Assembly: GCA_964059195.1 (NCBI GenBank)
Contig: CAXKWD010000002.1
Span: 50,680,923 to 50,744,922 of the forward strand
Direction of reading: 5' to 3'
Origin: Ectobius pallidus
Lineage: Eukaryota > Arthropoda > Insecta > Blattodea > Ectobiidae
Length of the DNA stretch: 64,000 bases
Of the stretch, positions 1-11,104 are shown in pieces. Position 1 is the first letter of the stretch, and each line of letters begins with the position of its first letter. The notes beneath the pieces are model-generated. The model had not been told where the DNA came from. It saw nothing but the letters and a program-made list of their open reading frames with translations, and did no database searches. The position numbers and the translations under genes were made by a program.

Positions 1-1817
1 AGTAGTGTCCGTATAGCTTGAACAAAGAACGTGGAGCCATGAAAAGCAGTAACAAGATGCTTTTTCAGAGGAGTGTGTGCAAGTTAGATAGGTAAGGGGC
101 AGGGGAAACAAAAAACATATAAAGAAAAAAGTAGGAAAACATCAGTTTTAAGGCAGGTGATTAGACAAAATAAAAAAAGGACAATCAAGAAATTATACAG
201 GATAGAACAAAGGTAGAAAAGAGAGAAAGGAAGGCAAGAAGAGACAAAGAAATAAATAAGAGATAAAGAAAACAAAGAATAAGTTAAAGCAGATAACAGC
301 AACAGCTGATTCAAGTATTAATAGTGCCATTTGTGTTCCAATAAGTAGTCTTATACAAGAATACAAAATAAAGAACGAACGAAACAGAGGTAAGAACTAA
401 AGAAGAAAAGAGAGATCAGAAGAAAAACGAAAAAATAAACAAATCAAGAAATGTATGAAAACGCAAGAAAGGTGGGAACGAAGGAACGAAAAAATGGGAA
501 TCGTCTTATTAAATTAACTTCAATTTTTAAAAACTAGACAGAGAAAAAAAATACAGCCATCAAGCCGTCAAGATAGAGAGCGAGTGAGAGAATAGTCCTA
601 CAATTTTTAATGTCCACTTAGATTATTTGCTTTAGTCACATTTAATTACAGATTCCGTAACACATTCGCCAAGCAACCCCTTACTGATAAGTTACAAACC
701 CCGCAGTGTTTCATCAGGAGAAATCATATTATTCTGGCGTCTCATACACGGCAGACTAAACTAATAGGCAATTATCACAAGCTAAGAGGTAGCTCGAGGA
801 TCAAACTGCTCAGTATGGGAATTATAATGGCTATGATGATAAATTGGTTACGTGATAGAAGTAGCAAGACTGCACCGGATCGTATTATTATTATCATTAT
901 TATTATTGATGTTGTTTCTAGTTGGCCATTCTTTTAAGTTAGTAGTTCAAAATGACGGAAAATTATTCATTAGGTAACAGAAATATTCTAGAAGTACGAT
1001 ATGACATCAGTTATTTAGCGGTTAATTGAGTAATATGTATGTACGTATGTATGTATGTATGTATATGTGTATAATCCTCTTAAAGGAGTAGGTTGGTCGA
1101 TGCGGTAACGTCGCGGGCTAGCCTGTAGAGAGAAATGTACTGTATGCTGAACAGAAAAATGCCTAGCTATATTTCTATATTTCAACAATCGGCCAGGTTC
1201 AAATAGCACACAAATTCATACTGACACAGATTTCGGTCCGAGGACCGTCCATTCATTGCCCAGATTAACGAAACAATAGGAAAGTAGTTGCGCAAAAATT
1301 TCAACATTCTTTTAAATATTAAGTTTAACATGTAATTGGGATATAGGCCTACGCCTATAGGGTAATAAAAGTTTAACTCGCTAACAAATCTTCCACAGAA
1401 AATTTTTATATTATTTAGCTTTTTTTTTCAAAACTTTAAAGTTTAGCTTTTTTAGTTTTATAAAAGTCTACATGTATAATACATATACTGTATACTTAAA
1501 AATTATATTTTGTAAAATAATGTAAGGGTTAAAATGGCAATGTAAATGGAAACGAAATTTCTGGTAGAATGTTTCATTAGAAGGTATTATAGAAGATTTT
1601 CAAATTATTTGCAATTATATTTTACAACTGCAACTGAAGACGAAAAGAGTAAAAAATTTCATTTTTAAGAACTCAAGGAGAAATTTAGTTAATTTTCCAG
1701 AAGCACAGCTAATAAAAATAGCTGTCTTTGAGCTGAGATCTTTTAAACGAATCTACATTGTCTAAGACCTACTCAGAAGCCCCCCGTTAAATGAAGTTTT
1801 CCTTTATTGATACTCAC
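1..1817. other. gene-poor stretch left of the Apc-like exon
   Basis: This would be the intron downstream of the Apc-like exon on the minus strand. Bases 84-600 have a strong A/G bias on the plus strand (low-complexity purine-rich). A GTAT/TATG microsatellite lies at about 1033-1073, and the first TAGGCCTA octamer at 1344. The apparent 76-codon frame in the purine tract is Phe/Leu-rich compositional noise. I see no coding exon. Confidence 0.4.
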
Positions 1818-1957
1818 CATTGTCGTTGTGGTCGACCAGCGGATTGGTCAGTTCTCTCTGCAATTGTATCGTCTCGTGTGTTAAACTTCGGACTCGAGCG
1901 AGCAGCTCCTCATAGCTCGACACAGGTAGAGTCATGTCGCCACTCGTGGGTGTACAT
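1818..1957 (-). CDS. Apc: Apc-like N-terminal coding exon
   Basis: Apc is a Wnt-pathway scaffold of the beta-catenin destruction complex and the cytoskeleton; its N-terminus is a short dimerising coiled coil. Seen: on the minus strand a pyrimidine-rich tract ending TTGTTACAG (AG at 1959-1958) precedes the exon, and GTGAGTA (1817-1811) follows it. An ATG at 1935-1933 opens 39 codons plus one base (phase 1). The peptide begins MTLPVSSYEELLARV and continues with heptad-like Leu/Ile spacing (ETIQLQREL). Family knowledge: vertebrate APC begins MAAASYDQLLKQV, which aligns with no internal gap, and its first coding exon also starts a few bases upstream of the ATG. The 22 bases before this ATG are open in frame, so an N-terminal extension from an upstream exon is possible. 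No further exon was recognised at 1-1817, so the gene would continue left of the window. The call rests on recognising a short peptide; another coiled-coil protein is the main alternative. Confidence 0.7.
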
Positions 1958-3009
1958 CTGTAACAATATGAGAAAAAAGATTTTAATACACATCTAAGAT
2001 AATCTGGGGACTGAGGGGCTACAAGCCCCCCCGAAACGTTAAGTCGTGCTAATATGTTACACATAAGGACATTTTCATTTGAAAAATAAGACAGTTTATG
2101 CACATCCTGACTCATGAAATGCGTGAAATGGAAATGCCGTTATTGCTTTGTCTAAGTAGGCCTATTAACAACATTCAGCCTAACATCAAATTTTTACCTA
2201 AGCGGCTCAAGCTGGCATGAATGTATAGCTTAGCTCGCTTAACTACTAACAGGTAGTTAAGCTGGCAGTACTAAACCTCGGGTAGATTATAGCAATAAAG
2301 CGAGCAGTGCATTCCAACAGTGGGAAAGCAAGAAAATAATATTTTGTTGTATGACTCAACAGCTTTAATGCCTTTACTTTAGTTAGATTAAGGAGTGACT
2401 GTGACGGACACAACAACAAACAAGCCTGTTTACTTTGTTTGAGTATCGTTGTATAGTTATGGTATTCTAATGTGTGGTAATATTATTAGATTTTTCACAG
2501 CCCCTCACGAAAAAAAAAAATCTTGGATACGCCCCTGAAGATAATGTAGGGATGACCGTTTTTAATTCCGAAAAGGCTATAGCACTGAAACATGTTAAAA
2601 TAATGGCGACTATATTCTTAAGATACTGTCTTCAGACTCGAACTGTATATTCGTACAGAATTTACTTCATTTAACGTAATAAATGATATTTATTTTTAAA
2701 CAAACAGCTGTTATATAGGATTAAACATTTCGACTTGAGAGACGAATCCTAGCCTTTACGGTATTGTTTTAAAATATGGCTTTTGGAGAAGTGTGCAAAA
2801 TTATGGTTTTGGTTAGTCTGAAAATGCTGGAAATGTAAGCATCGTACTCGAGATGTTGGCGGGCCTATCTGGTTCCAGAAGCAGGGGTATTTACCGCTAG
2901 GCCATACGAATCCTAGGGGCCTCAGAAAACTCACACTTAAAAGGAGGAAATTACAAAATTCCTTCACTACTGGAAGAATAGCGAAATACAACCAACATAT
3001 TAATATTAA

Positions 3010-3049
<40 letters not shown>

Positions 3050-5696
3050 GACAGTCGTTTTACTCATCATTGAGAAATAAGAAATAATACATTCAAAAAA
3101 TTGTAAAATTCGTGATTAAACAATTTTATAATCTTCTTTTCTAACAAATCAATTTTAAAATTAGGAACGTCAGTAACAGAATGAAAGAAGCAAAAAGGAA
3201 AGGACTTCTAGGTGATACTTTTTTTTAAAATCAAAGTGTACTGTTTACAGAAATTTAATTCACGAGTCTAAATTACAGCTGAAGATAATAAATTTACTTT
3301 TTCGGGGGGGGGGGGGTAAGGACCAGGTGCAAAGTATCATGTGTAAAACAAAAGCATAATAAATAATAATAGTAATTATAACAATAATAATGTGAGATCT
3401 AAGATCAACACCTAGGGGCCCAAGCCGCGATGCAAACCCCAACATAAACTCCTCCTGTTGGAATGAATCTACAAAGATTTCCTTAACACACGAGATCAGT
3501 ATGTGGCATAAAATATATATGCCAACTTGTGATATACGAACTATGTTTGCCTTGCGAAGTTTTGAATTTATGGAGAAAGTGTGCACTGCACTCAAATGGC
3601 AAAGGAATAAAAAGAGATACCAACTAAAACAAATATAAAGAGTGAACTCGTTTACGAGAATATATTTACATATTCCCATAACTATTCCGAGATGCAGCAC
3701 ATAACCATATGCTATAAAATATTTAATGTTCATAAGCATTAAAGCAGATATCATGCGAGCGAGAGCTGAAAGTAACTTCTATCACTACAAAATAATGTTC
3801 ACAACATGCTATTCAGATAATACCACTACATTTCACCAATGAAGTACATGCTATAATTAATTTTTAAAAATACAAATTATTTATACGTTTGTAAGGCTTA
3901 CACTGCGATATTTTAATATGATTATTTGTTTCGCTCTCATGGCAGTCACATAGTCCAATCTTATAAAATCTAAATAATTTAATCTTAATCTAATCTTAAA
4001 TAAGACGTTAAAAACTAAAAAAGGCGAAACTGTTTTTTTAATGCGAATATGTTATTATTAATTAATCCAATTATTATTCTTCAACTAAAATAACTTTTTT
4101 TAAATTTTGTCCCCCATTGCCCCGGTTAAGGAAAACGTTAGTGAACCGAAATCCCCGGTTTCTTTAGAAGCAAATTAAATACATTCTTAAGATTCTTACA
4201 TTTTCAGTCTAGCCTATTTACAGTGTTTGTTGCAACGCCGAAAATGAAGTATTATAACATTTAATTAAATGAAAGAGTTTTCGTTATAGTTATATGGTGG
4301 AATTGAAAAGATAGGGGTAATTATACAATTAAGCAAAAAGTATTCCTAAAGTTTTATTGTTCAGAGCCATAGAAATTTAAACAAAAGTAATAAAATGAAT
4401 TTTTTTTCAGTGTATTTAGGGTATTTCTTTTTAAAAAAAATAAAAGAAAGTCTGAAAATGGCAAAAAAAAAAAAGTAAAATAAAACTATTTTAATATGTT
4501 TAAAAACTAAAACAGGGTTTATAAAAACCTAAAAATCCGGGCACTACTTATAAGATTTTGTTATTGTATATCAATAAAAGCGACACTTCTGGTATGCTTA
4601 GCTCTGGTTCGATCTGGTATACAGAATTCGGATAGGGGAGATATTTCGAAAAAATATAGTTCATAGCAATACTATGGGAACTGTTAAAACTTCAAACATT
4701 TATACAGAACAACATAACATAACATTAGGCTATTCAATAAAAAAAAGTCATTTGGTGACCACAGCATTTCGGTAGTAACAGAAAACAACAAGCCATCTAT
4801 AGAGGTCTACTGGAATTAGCTATCCTTCGTACCCAACGTCATTATGGGAATGTAATCAATCAGCTTATGCACAGGGGTAACATAAAACCCGTAATTGCAC
4901 ATGGAAAAAAGCTATCGTGCCCCCTGAGAGTAAAGATGTCTGCACGCAATGCGTTTGTGCTTTCACGTTGGAAACGCACGACTTCCGTATTGCGTTTGTA
5001 ACGTCAATAAAACCCACTAACTATAGCACTGGGCTACTGGGCATGGAGTTCATTGGAAATTCAATTCAACACACGTTGCAGTATCGAATGCATTTATACC
5101 TATAGTCACTTTCAAGGACAGTCATTTTCCCGAAACACCGGCAAAACTCGTACCCGCTTAATAATAATTATGGTAATTTCAAGGTTTTTACGGAGAACTT
5201 ATGGAATGAAATACCTGACACCTTACAACTAGGTCTACGTTCAGTAGGCTGAATATTATATTAATTAAGATGCTTCTATTTTATTTATTTACTGATTAGT
5301 TGCGGTACATTATACTATTAAATGACACTGACCGCTGGTAGTTTAGTAATAAATCAATTGCTCACATAAAAAATGTGCACTTTTCTTATTTTGTTTGAAT
5401 AGAAATAATTTATGCATTTTAAACTGTTGGTAAGATATACGTAAAAGTAACATTACATCTCTATGGCAATACTTATTTTCTTGTTTCTTTTCTTTCTTTC
5501 TTTCTTTCTTTTTTTCCATAGATGCGAGCCTAAGTTTTCAATACTTGTTTAATAGTGATTCTTGATAATTTAGTTAACACAAATTCATTACTAAAATGTA
5601 GGATTTTTTTTTTTTTTTGTATTTCCATTTTCTCCACATAGTGGACGTTTGCCTTTTTCAATTCCATCAGTTTCCAATTTAAACCAGCGTTTTTAT

Positions 5697-5698
<2 letters not shown>
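1958..5698. other. AT-rich noncoding stretch with decayed repeats
   Basis: It holds an (ATT)n run at about 3001-3047, a G-run at 3305-3315, a CTTT-rich tract near 5487-5512, and a degenerate repeat end at about 2490-2543 with GGATACGCCCCTG, resembling the GGCGTAACG-type MITE termini seen elsewhere. At about 4505-4545, AAAAACCTAAAAATCCGG resembles the right end of the 8213-8982 hAT-type element. No supportable gene was found; a 164-codon frame at 3260-3754 is discussed among the rejected items. Confidence 0.35.

Positions 5699-5751
<53 letters not shown>
5699..5751. repeat. (TA)n microsatellite
   Basis: About 26 uninterrupted TA dinucleotides are followed by an imperfect AT-rich tail. Confidence 0.95.
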
Positions 5752-5756
<5 letters not shown>

Positions 5757-5808
5757 TAAATGCGCATCAAAATTTAGAAAGTATATATATAAAGATTGGC
5801 TAGAGGTA

Positions 5809-6111
5809 TGAGGGTTATTCGGAAAGTAAGGTCCGATCGCCGATAAAGAAAACAAAAACAGGAAAGCGTTTCCACAACGACGCTGAGATATAGACAGCAG
5901 TGATTTCATGGCTCCAGACGTTGGCGGCAAAGTCCTATGACATGGGCATACAAATGTTGGTACAGCGGTATGATAAATGCCTCAATAACGGTGGCGACTA
6001 TGTAGAGAAGTAGGCAGTGAATCTCTGTAACTATTGCAATAAATACTTTTTGCTTATTGATGTTTTGTTTTCTTTATCGGCGATCGAAGCTTACTTTCTG
6101 ACTGTCCCTGG
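5809..6111 (+). mobile_element. internally deleted mariner element
   Basis: The ends form inverted repeats: GTTATTCGGAAAGTAAG on the left matches the complement of CTTACTTTCTGACTGTCCC on the right. Just inside, ATCGCCGATAAAGAAAACA pairs perfectly with its complement at 6062-6085. The element is flanked by TA on both sides (5807-5808 and 6112-6113), as expected for mariner. Residues LVQRYDKCLNNGGDYVEK followed by a stop (5957-6013) are the typical C-terminal end of mariner transposases. Nearly all of the upstream transposase reading frame is missing, so this copy is a roughly 300 bp non-autonomous remnant. Confidence 0.85.
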
Positions 6112-6302
6112 TACTAGCGAACTCTGACGGTATGGAAGGAGGGTAAAATATCTACTGCAATTGTTCTTGGTATCGGCGTTATTGGCATGCAAAGAAAATA
6201 GAGACAGCACAGTGGAATACTGGCAGGATTGTCCTGCACTTTACAATATATTGTACTGTAGAAACGTAATCATGAAACCACAGAATATTGTTTCTGTGAA
6301 TA

Positions 6303-6571
6303 GTAAGTGATCCCTATACAGGCCATGGAGGCCCAGAGGGTTCCAGGAGATTGAGGCTCCCAGATTTTGGACATTCGGCACATGAAGGTGGCAAGGTTGT
6401 CAGCCTCACGCACCGGCCGCCTTTACCCCCAGGATTGCTCCTGGTACTCATTTCTGTTAGAGGCTGAGTCGACCCCAGGGCCAAAGTGCCACCAGAAGGA
6501 TTAGGCCAATTGAAAAATCTCAACGACCTCACCGGGAATCGAACCCGCGACCTTCCGGTTTGTAGAGCAGC
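6303..6571 (-). mobile_element. tRNA-derived SINE, family A, with target duplication
   Basis: Read on the minus strand it starts with a tRNA-like B box (GGTTCGATTCCCGG, near 6530-6550) followed by an unrelated body. The 16 bases ATTGTTTCTGTGAATA occur directly on both sides (6287-6302 and 6572-6587), a perfect target-site duplication that fixes the boundaries. The A-box half of the head is mostly missing, so the copy is 5' truncated. Related copies lie at 7279-7505 (plus) and 52858-53115 (minus). Confidence 0.85.
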
Positions 6572-7088
6572 ATTGTTTCTGTGAATACATGTGAATAATT
6601 TAAGAGACAAATTCCTCTGAATCGAACCCACGACCTGTCTTTTCGTGCCGATAATATCCCAAATAAGCTAGAAGCAGCAGTGACACGGTTTCAATTCCGT
6701 TAAAAATACGTCTGAGCGGGAACGGTAACCCAATGCATTAAAGTGTATTCCCACTTGCATAACAGAAATGTCCACAGCTGATTGGCAAGTACACACAAAA
6801 ATGAATTATTTTAATTTACTGCACAATGGTTTTAATTAGAACATACGGCACGGGAATACATTTCGTACAAATTAAAATAAATCGAACGAATAACACTGTG
6901 CGGGATACATTTTAGGGGAAGAATTTATATTAAAAATTCGTGTAAAAAGATATGTGACTTTTAGTGGTGAATCTAATTTAATAATAAAACACAATAAGTA
7001 ACTGTAGCATACAAGGTCTTAAAATGGTGCAACTGATAGTTTAATTGTTTATGTGCTTGTCTCAGAATCCAAGACCATGAGTTCAAAC

Positions 7089-7658
7089 CAGTGGCGTAAC
7101 GAAGGAAGATTTGGCTCCCCCGCAAACTTTAATTTGAGCCCCCTAATACTATTCCTATTCATGCACATGAGATGATAAAGCTGACAGAACATCAGTGCTA
7201 TTAAAATGTTCTTATATTATTATTACCGTAGGTGATATTATTATTAATAGTCTATTAGGAGTAGTAATAATGGGGGTAAGCCGTGGCGTGGTTGGTTGAG
7301 GCACTGCCCTACAAAGCGGATGGTCGCGATTCGATTCCTAATTAAGTTGTGGTGATTTTCCAATTGACCTAATCCTTCTGGCGGGACTATAAACCTAGGG
7401 TTGATTCGACCTATAACAGAAATGTATACCAGGATCAATTCTGGGGTAAAGACGGCCGGTAGGATAGGCTGATAACCTTACCACCATGTGCCGAATGTCT
7501 AAAAATCGTTGCGAACTTTTACTACTTTGCACATTTTCACCCTTATTATGACATCCTATTTACATTCCTTTTTCCGGTTCTCATTTCAGGCCCCTAGGTT
7601 CTCGCCCCCCCCCCCCCTCGGCATTGCATGGTTTGCGGGGCCTTCAGTTCTGCCACTG
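7089..7658. mobile_element. hAT-type MITE of GGCGTAACG group, interrupted by a SINE
   Basis: The left end CAGTGGCGTAACG and the complement of the right end, CAGTGGCAGAACTG, form short terminal inverted repeats. Flanking octamers GTTCAAAC (7081-7088) and GTTCAGAC (7659-7666) match at seven of eight bases, the duplication length typical of hAT transposons. A run of 13 or more C lies near 7606-7618. A family A SINE sits inside, so the MITE is the older insertion. Confidence 0.7.
7279..7505 (+). mobile_element. tRNA-derived SINE, family A, with intact promoter boxes
   Basis: This copy keeps the full tRNA-like head: an A-box-like TGGTTGGTTGAGG and a B-box region GGTCGCGATTCGATTCC (7322-7338). The body matches the 6303-6571 and 52858-53115 copies (ATTGACCTAATCCTTCTGG, then the GGATCAATTCTGGGGTAAAG region, then CCGAATGTC). 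It is nested in the 7089-7658 MITE. The exact 3' end is not fixed because no clean target duplication was seen. Confidence 0.75.
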
Positions 7659-8212
7659 GTTCAGACTAGCCGAGCGAAAGAAAGGGAGAAAAAACAGAGT
7701 ACAGTACAGTAGAAGTCCAGTTATCTGCGGATATATAATATGTACATTATATATAATTAGCTTTGCTCTTTGGGTTGTATATATGTATTATATGAATGGG
7801 TTGTACATATGTATTATATGAAAATAAGTAAATATATATATACACACACATAACAATCCGAGCACAAAAATCCATCACTATAATAGTACCACTTCAATTC
7901 ATTTACAACAACAGCTATTCGCTTCTGGAACTCATTGGCCAGCTATCGCAAGAGCTGCCAAACGATATCATAGTTCAAGTGCAATTAAGTCAAGTTCGTT
8001 TATAGGAACATTTAGGCCTAGCAGGTTAAGAGTGAAGTTAATAAGTGAATATTTTAGAATATTTCATTATTTGTAGTAGTTAACATTACATACATTTTAA
8101 TGTTATGTATTATTTAATTTTTTTGTCTTTTAGTCACATGGATTATATATTGTAAATAATTTGTTGCTCTTGTATTTCACGTCTTCCCCCTGGCTAAGAT
8201 TAAATATATAAA

Positions 8213-8982
8213 TAGGGACCGGATTTTTAGGTTTTTAAAAACACTGTTTTAGGTTTTCGATTAGGTGAAATAGTTTTTTTTAGTTTTTTGTCCAAAATAT
8301 CGTTTTTCGGGTAGAATAATTGGTTTAATGAACTTAAATGTGCTATATAGGATTCAATACATAATACTTGTAAAGTTTAACTTAACAAAATTGACTTAAA
8401 TTTGGGTAAACTTGCTTTAGGACAATATTACCCAATTGAAGAAAGAAAGCATAAACAATCAAAAGAAGCAGTGAAAATAAGATTGTCTCACATTTCCTGG
8501 TTACAGTACATCACTAAATATCTTTCAAGATTCTCAACCGTGAAGTTCTTCCTGTTGAAGGCAGAAAATGTACTTTCAACCTCACATGACGTCAGCAATG
8601 GTTGTTCGTACGAATATTTTAAAAGGAATACACCGGTACTCTTAGGCCTACACTTTCTCTCTTGATACTGTCATCCTAAACGACACTGGATTGAACGAAA
8701 CGATGGTGCTATTAATTTTAACTCGACAAAAATTGTCTCTCCGCAAAATATCGATTTATCAACTGACAAACAAAAAATACAAAAAAGTAGCCTAAATTAG
8801 ATATTTTAGGTTTTATATCCCATTTAGGTACATTTAGGTATTTATACCCCATTTAGGTATTTTTAGGTGCCACAGAATTAATGTGGGTGAATCCTATGGA
8901 CATGATTCGAAAAAGTGTATTATCGCTTTTTGTTTTGGAAGTAAGGAAAAAAATAGGTAAAAACCTAAGAATCCGGTCCCTA
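8213..8982. mobile_element. hAT-type nonautonomous element, 770 bp
   Basis: Terminal inverted repeats begin TAGGGACCGGATTTTTAGG on the left and mirror TAGGTTTTTACC-rich sequence on the right. Perfect 8-bp duplications TATATAAA flank it (8205-8212 and 8983-8990). Several TTTAGGT repeats lie near both ends, as often seen in subterminal transposase-binding regions of hAT elements. An 87-codon frame inside (8402-8665, plus) has no motif I recognise and is probably noncoding or a decayed remnant. Confidence 0.85.
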
Positions 8983-9793
8983 TATATAAATAAATAAGAT
9001 TCAACCTTTAAAGAACATTATTGTTTAAAATTTGATGAGCACTCATATTATTTCTATTGAACTACTTGGCTGAACTATATTGTACGTATGAAAAGTGAAA
9101 GGTCGTACTGACTAAAAGTTTTATGTTGTAAGACTATCTGGAAATAATTTTGGAGCCGGTGCTGTGGTATTTTTACGACAAGACGTTCTTCCATTAAAGA
9201 GCACCGAAAGTTAAGATGAGTTCATTACTCTTTGGTGAAAGGGGAATTTTATTGGAAACAGTTGACACCCCTGGTAGAAGGGGACCGCGAACGGATTAAA
9301 GGCGCCAGAAGATAATGAGGGTGAAAAGGAAGGGCAGGGCCACTATTGCATAGCAGTGGGAGTGGCGGCTTTCTCAAGAACGTGTGAGATCAATATCCCG
9401 GCCCTCTCTATAACATACACCTTTATAAACTTTTATTTCGGCAGTCACACTGTGACTTGACGAATAATACTTGGGCCATCGTCATATTTTCAGAGCCCTC
9501 GACCCTAGGCAACACTCTGTGTAAGTTCTGTTTGCACTTTTCGTTCTGCTTTATTTCATTCCTTCTGATTTTCTTTAGTTTATTATTTTTTATTATGTGA
9601 CTTGACGCAGGAACAAAACAAGCAACAGGAGTACCATGACCGACTTCCAGTAGAACTAACTCATTGATGATAATGATAATAATAACCCTTCATAGACTAC
9701 CTTGCCTTATTATTGATGAACGAGATATAGAAGTCAAATTAGATTTTAAGGTAATTTCCCAGAATCAACGCTGGAATACAAACATAGACCTAT

Positions 9794-9795
<2 letters not shown>

Positions 9796-9870
<75 letters not shown>
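9796..9870. repeat. 75-base poly(T) tract
   Basis: This is an uninterrupted homopolymer of T, by far the longest in the window. It directly abuts a truncated SINE head at 9871. On the other strand it would be a poly(A) tail. Confidence 0.95.
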
Positions 9871-9873
<3 letters not shown>

Positions 9874-10030
9874 CGCATTTGGGAAGTTCCAGGTTCAAAC
9901 TCCGTGGCCGACCAATTTGACATGGGTTTTTTCATGGTTTCCCCAGTCGTAAAGGCAAATGCTAAATTGGATAGTCACATACCGAGGATCATCCTCATCC
10001 TCAGATTTAGTTAAGAAAACGTGTAGTATT
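9871..10030 (+). mobile_element. tRNA-derived SINE, family B, 5' truncated
   Basis: It starts within the tRNA-like head (ACTCGCATTTGGGAAGTTCC), carries a B-box-like AGGTTCAAACTCC, then the body GACATGGGTTTTTTCATGG and CCCCAGTCGTAAAGGCAAAT. The same order appears in full on the minus strand at 28960-29090. The first half of the head is replaced by the poly(T) tract. Confidence 0.7.
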
Positions 10031-10082
10031 CCTCATTAATGTTTTCAAGAAAATACAACTAGTGAAAATTTATATCAGTCCA

Positions 10083-10525
10083 CCGCTGTGGCTCAGGGGA
10101 TGCGTCCAATCCTCTCACGCAGCGGGCCCGGGTTTGTTTCCTGGTCGGGACAAGTTACCTAGGTGAGGTTTTTTCCGGGGTTTTCCCTCACCTATGAGAC
10201 AAATGTCAGGTAACTTTAGGCCCTTGTGGTCCCCGGATATCATCTGGCCGTCATTATCATCTTCATACTCATCCTCGCCTTGTTCTGAGTGAGTGTGTGT
10301 GCGAAAGGTGTGTATCGTCCTATGTGTTCGTGTTGTCTCGGAGGTGGCCCCGGCATTGAGCTGATCACTCGCCCGGGGAGGCCCTCCATGTCCTTGTCTG
10401 GTCAAAAAAGTATGTATGTGATCCAAAGGTAATCCCTCTCCCGACAGGTCGCGGCCCTGTAAGGCCCGGGCGGCTTGGGTCGCTTAAATCCTAAAAGGGA
10501 GAGGTAAAACTATGAAAAAGAAAGA
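10083..10525 (+). mobile_element. tRNA-derived SINE, family C, about 440 bp
   Basis: The head contains an A-box-like TGGCTCAGGGG and a B-box region GGGCCCGGGTTTGTTTCC. The GC-rich body (CCCCGGATATC, CGGAGGTGGCCCC, CGCCCGGGGAGG) is followed by an AAAGA-rich 3' tail at about 10513-10535. GC content is much higher than the flanks. A 103-codon frame on the opposite strand is an artefact of this composition. Confidence 0.7.
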
Positions 10526-10689
10526 AAGAAAAGAAAATTTATATCGAACTTTTCCTTATCGTATTGGTCACTATGATGCAGCCAATTTAGCTTGACTCAT
10601 GGATCTACACGGTTAACATATCACTGCACAATCCAGAACCTTTGTTGGCAGAGCTTTATAGATTCCGTAAGGCAAATTCCTAGGGGTCT

Positions 10690-10815
10690 GCCAGCTAGTA
10701 GTGCTGGGACGAGTGGGTACCGACTGCGCGCGAAAGGGTCGACCGCGGCCGGGTTTGATCCCGTGGCCTTCGGATGTAGAGGCAGGCACACTATTTCTAG
10801 ACCACAGCGGCCGAC
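10690..10815 (-). mobile_element. tRNA-like SINE fragment, family D
   Basis: On the minus strand GTCGGCCGCTGTGGTCTAG followed by a B-box-like region (CACGGGATCAAACCCGG) forms a tRNA-like head. The same head start, AGTCGGCCGCGGTGGTCAAG, appears on the plus strand at 46597. Confidence 0.6.
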
Positions 10816-10816
10816 T

Positions 10817-11104
10817 AGCTCTTAGTATAAGCACCTCATCTATAAAATTTAAATAAAATTGTCGAAGCCGTTTTCGAGAAAATCGCGATAAACGAATTTT
10901 TCTTCATGTAGGCCCTGGTCCCCTTAAAAATAAGAGGAAGTCGTTCGCCAGTCTTCGTGTCACATCCTCAGAAGGTACCTGACCCAAATACAATTTTTTT
11001 TTTCATATAATTTTCCGTTTTCCCAGACACACATACACACACAGACATAATTCCGAAAAAATGTATTTTTGGATTCAGGAAACCTCAAAACGTGTATTTA
11101 TGTT
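10817..11104 (+). repeat. dispersed repeat family F, partial copy
   Basis: It shares blocks in the same order with copies at 16969-17540 and 62225-62865: CTTAGTATAAGCA, a segment about AAATCGCGATAAACGAA, CACATCCTCAGAAGGTACCT, and a CAGACACACATACACAC stretch. It runs directly into the left arm of the large foldback, so the foldback is a derivative of this family. Confidence 0.6.

Noticed and set aside
84..314. 76-codon Phe/Leu-rich minus-strand frame
   Set aside because: It is the complement of a purine-rich low-complexity tract, with no signal peptide pattern or domain.
3260..3754. 164-codon minus-strand frame with several hydrophobic segments, resembling a chemoreceptor piece
   Set aside because: No receptor signature was seen, part of it reads through AAT repeats and a G-run, and AT-rich DNA readily gives hydrophobic frames.
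5679..5930. 83-codon minus-strand frame
   Set aside because: It is mostly (TA)n translated as Tyr-Ile repeats, plus the mariner end.
10115..10834. Frames of 73-103 codons on both strands
   Set aside because: They lie in GC-rich SINEs, where stop codons are rare, and their peptides match no family.
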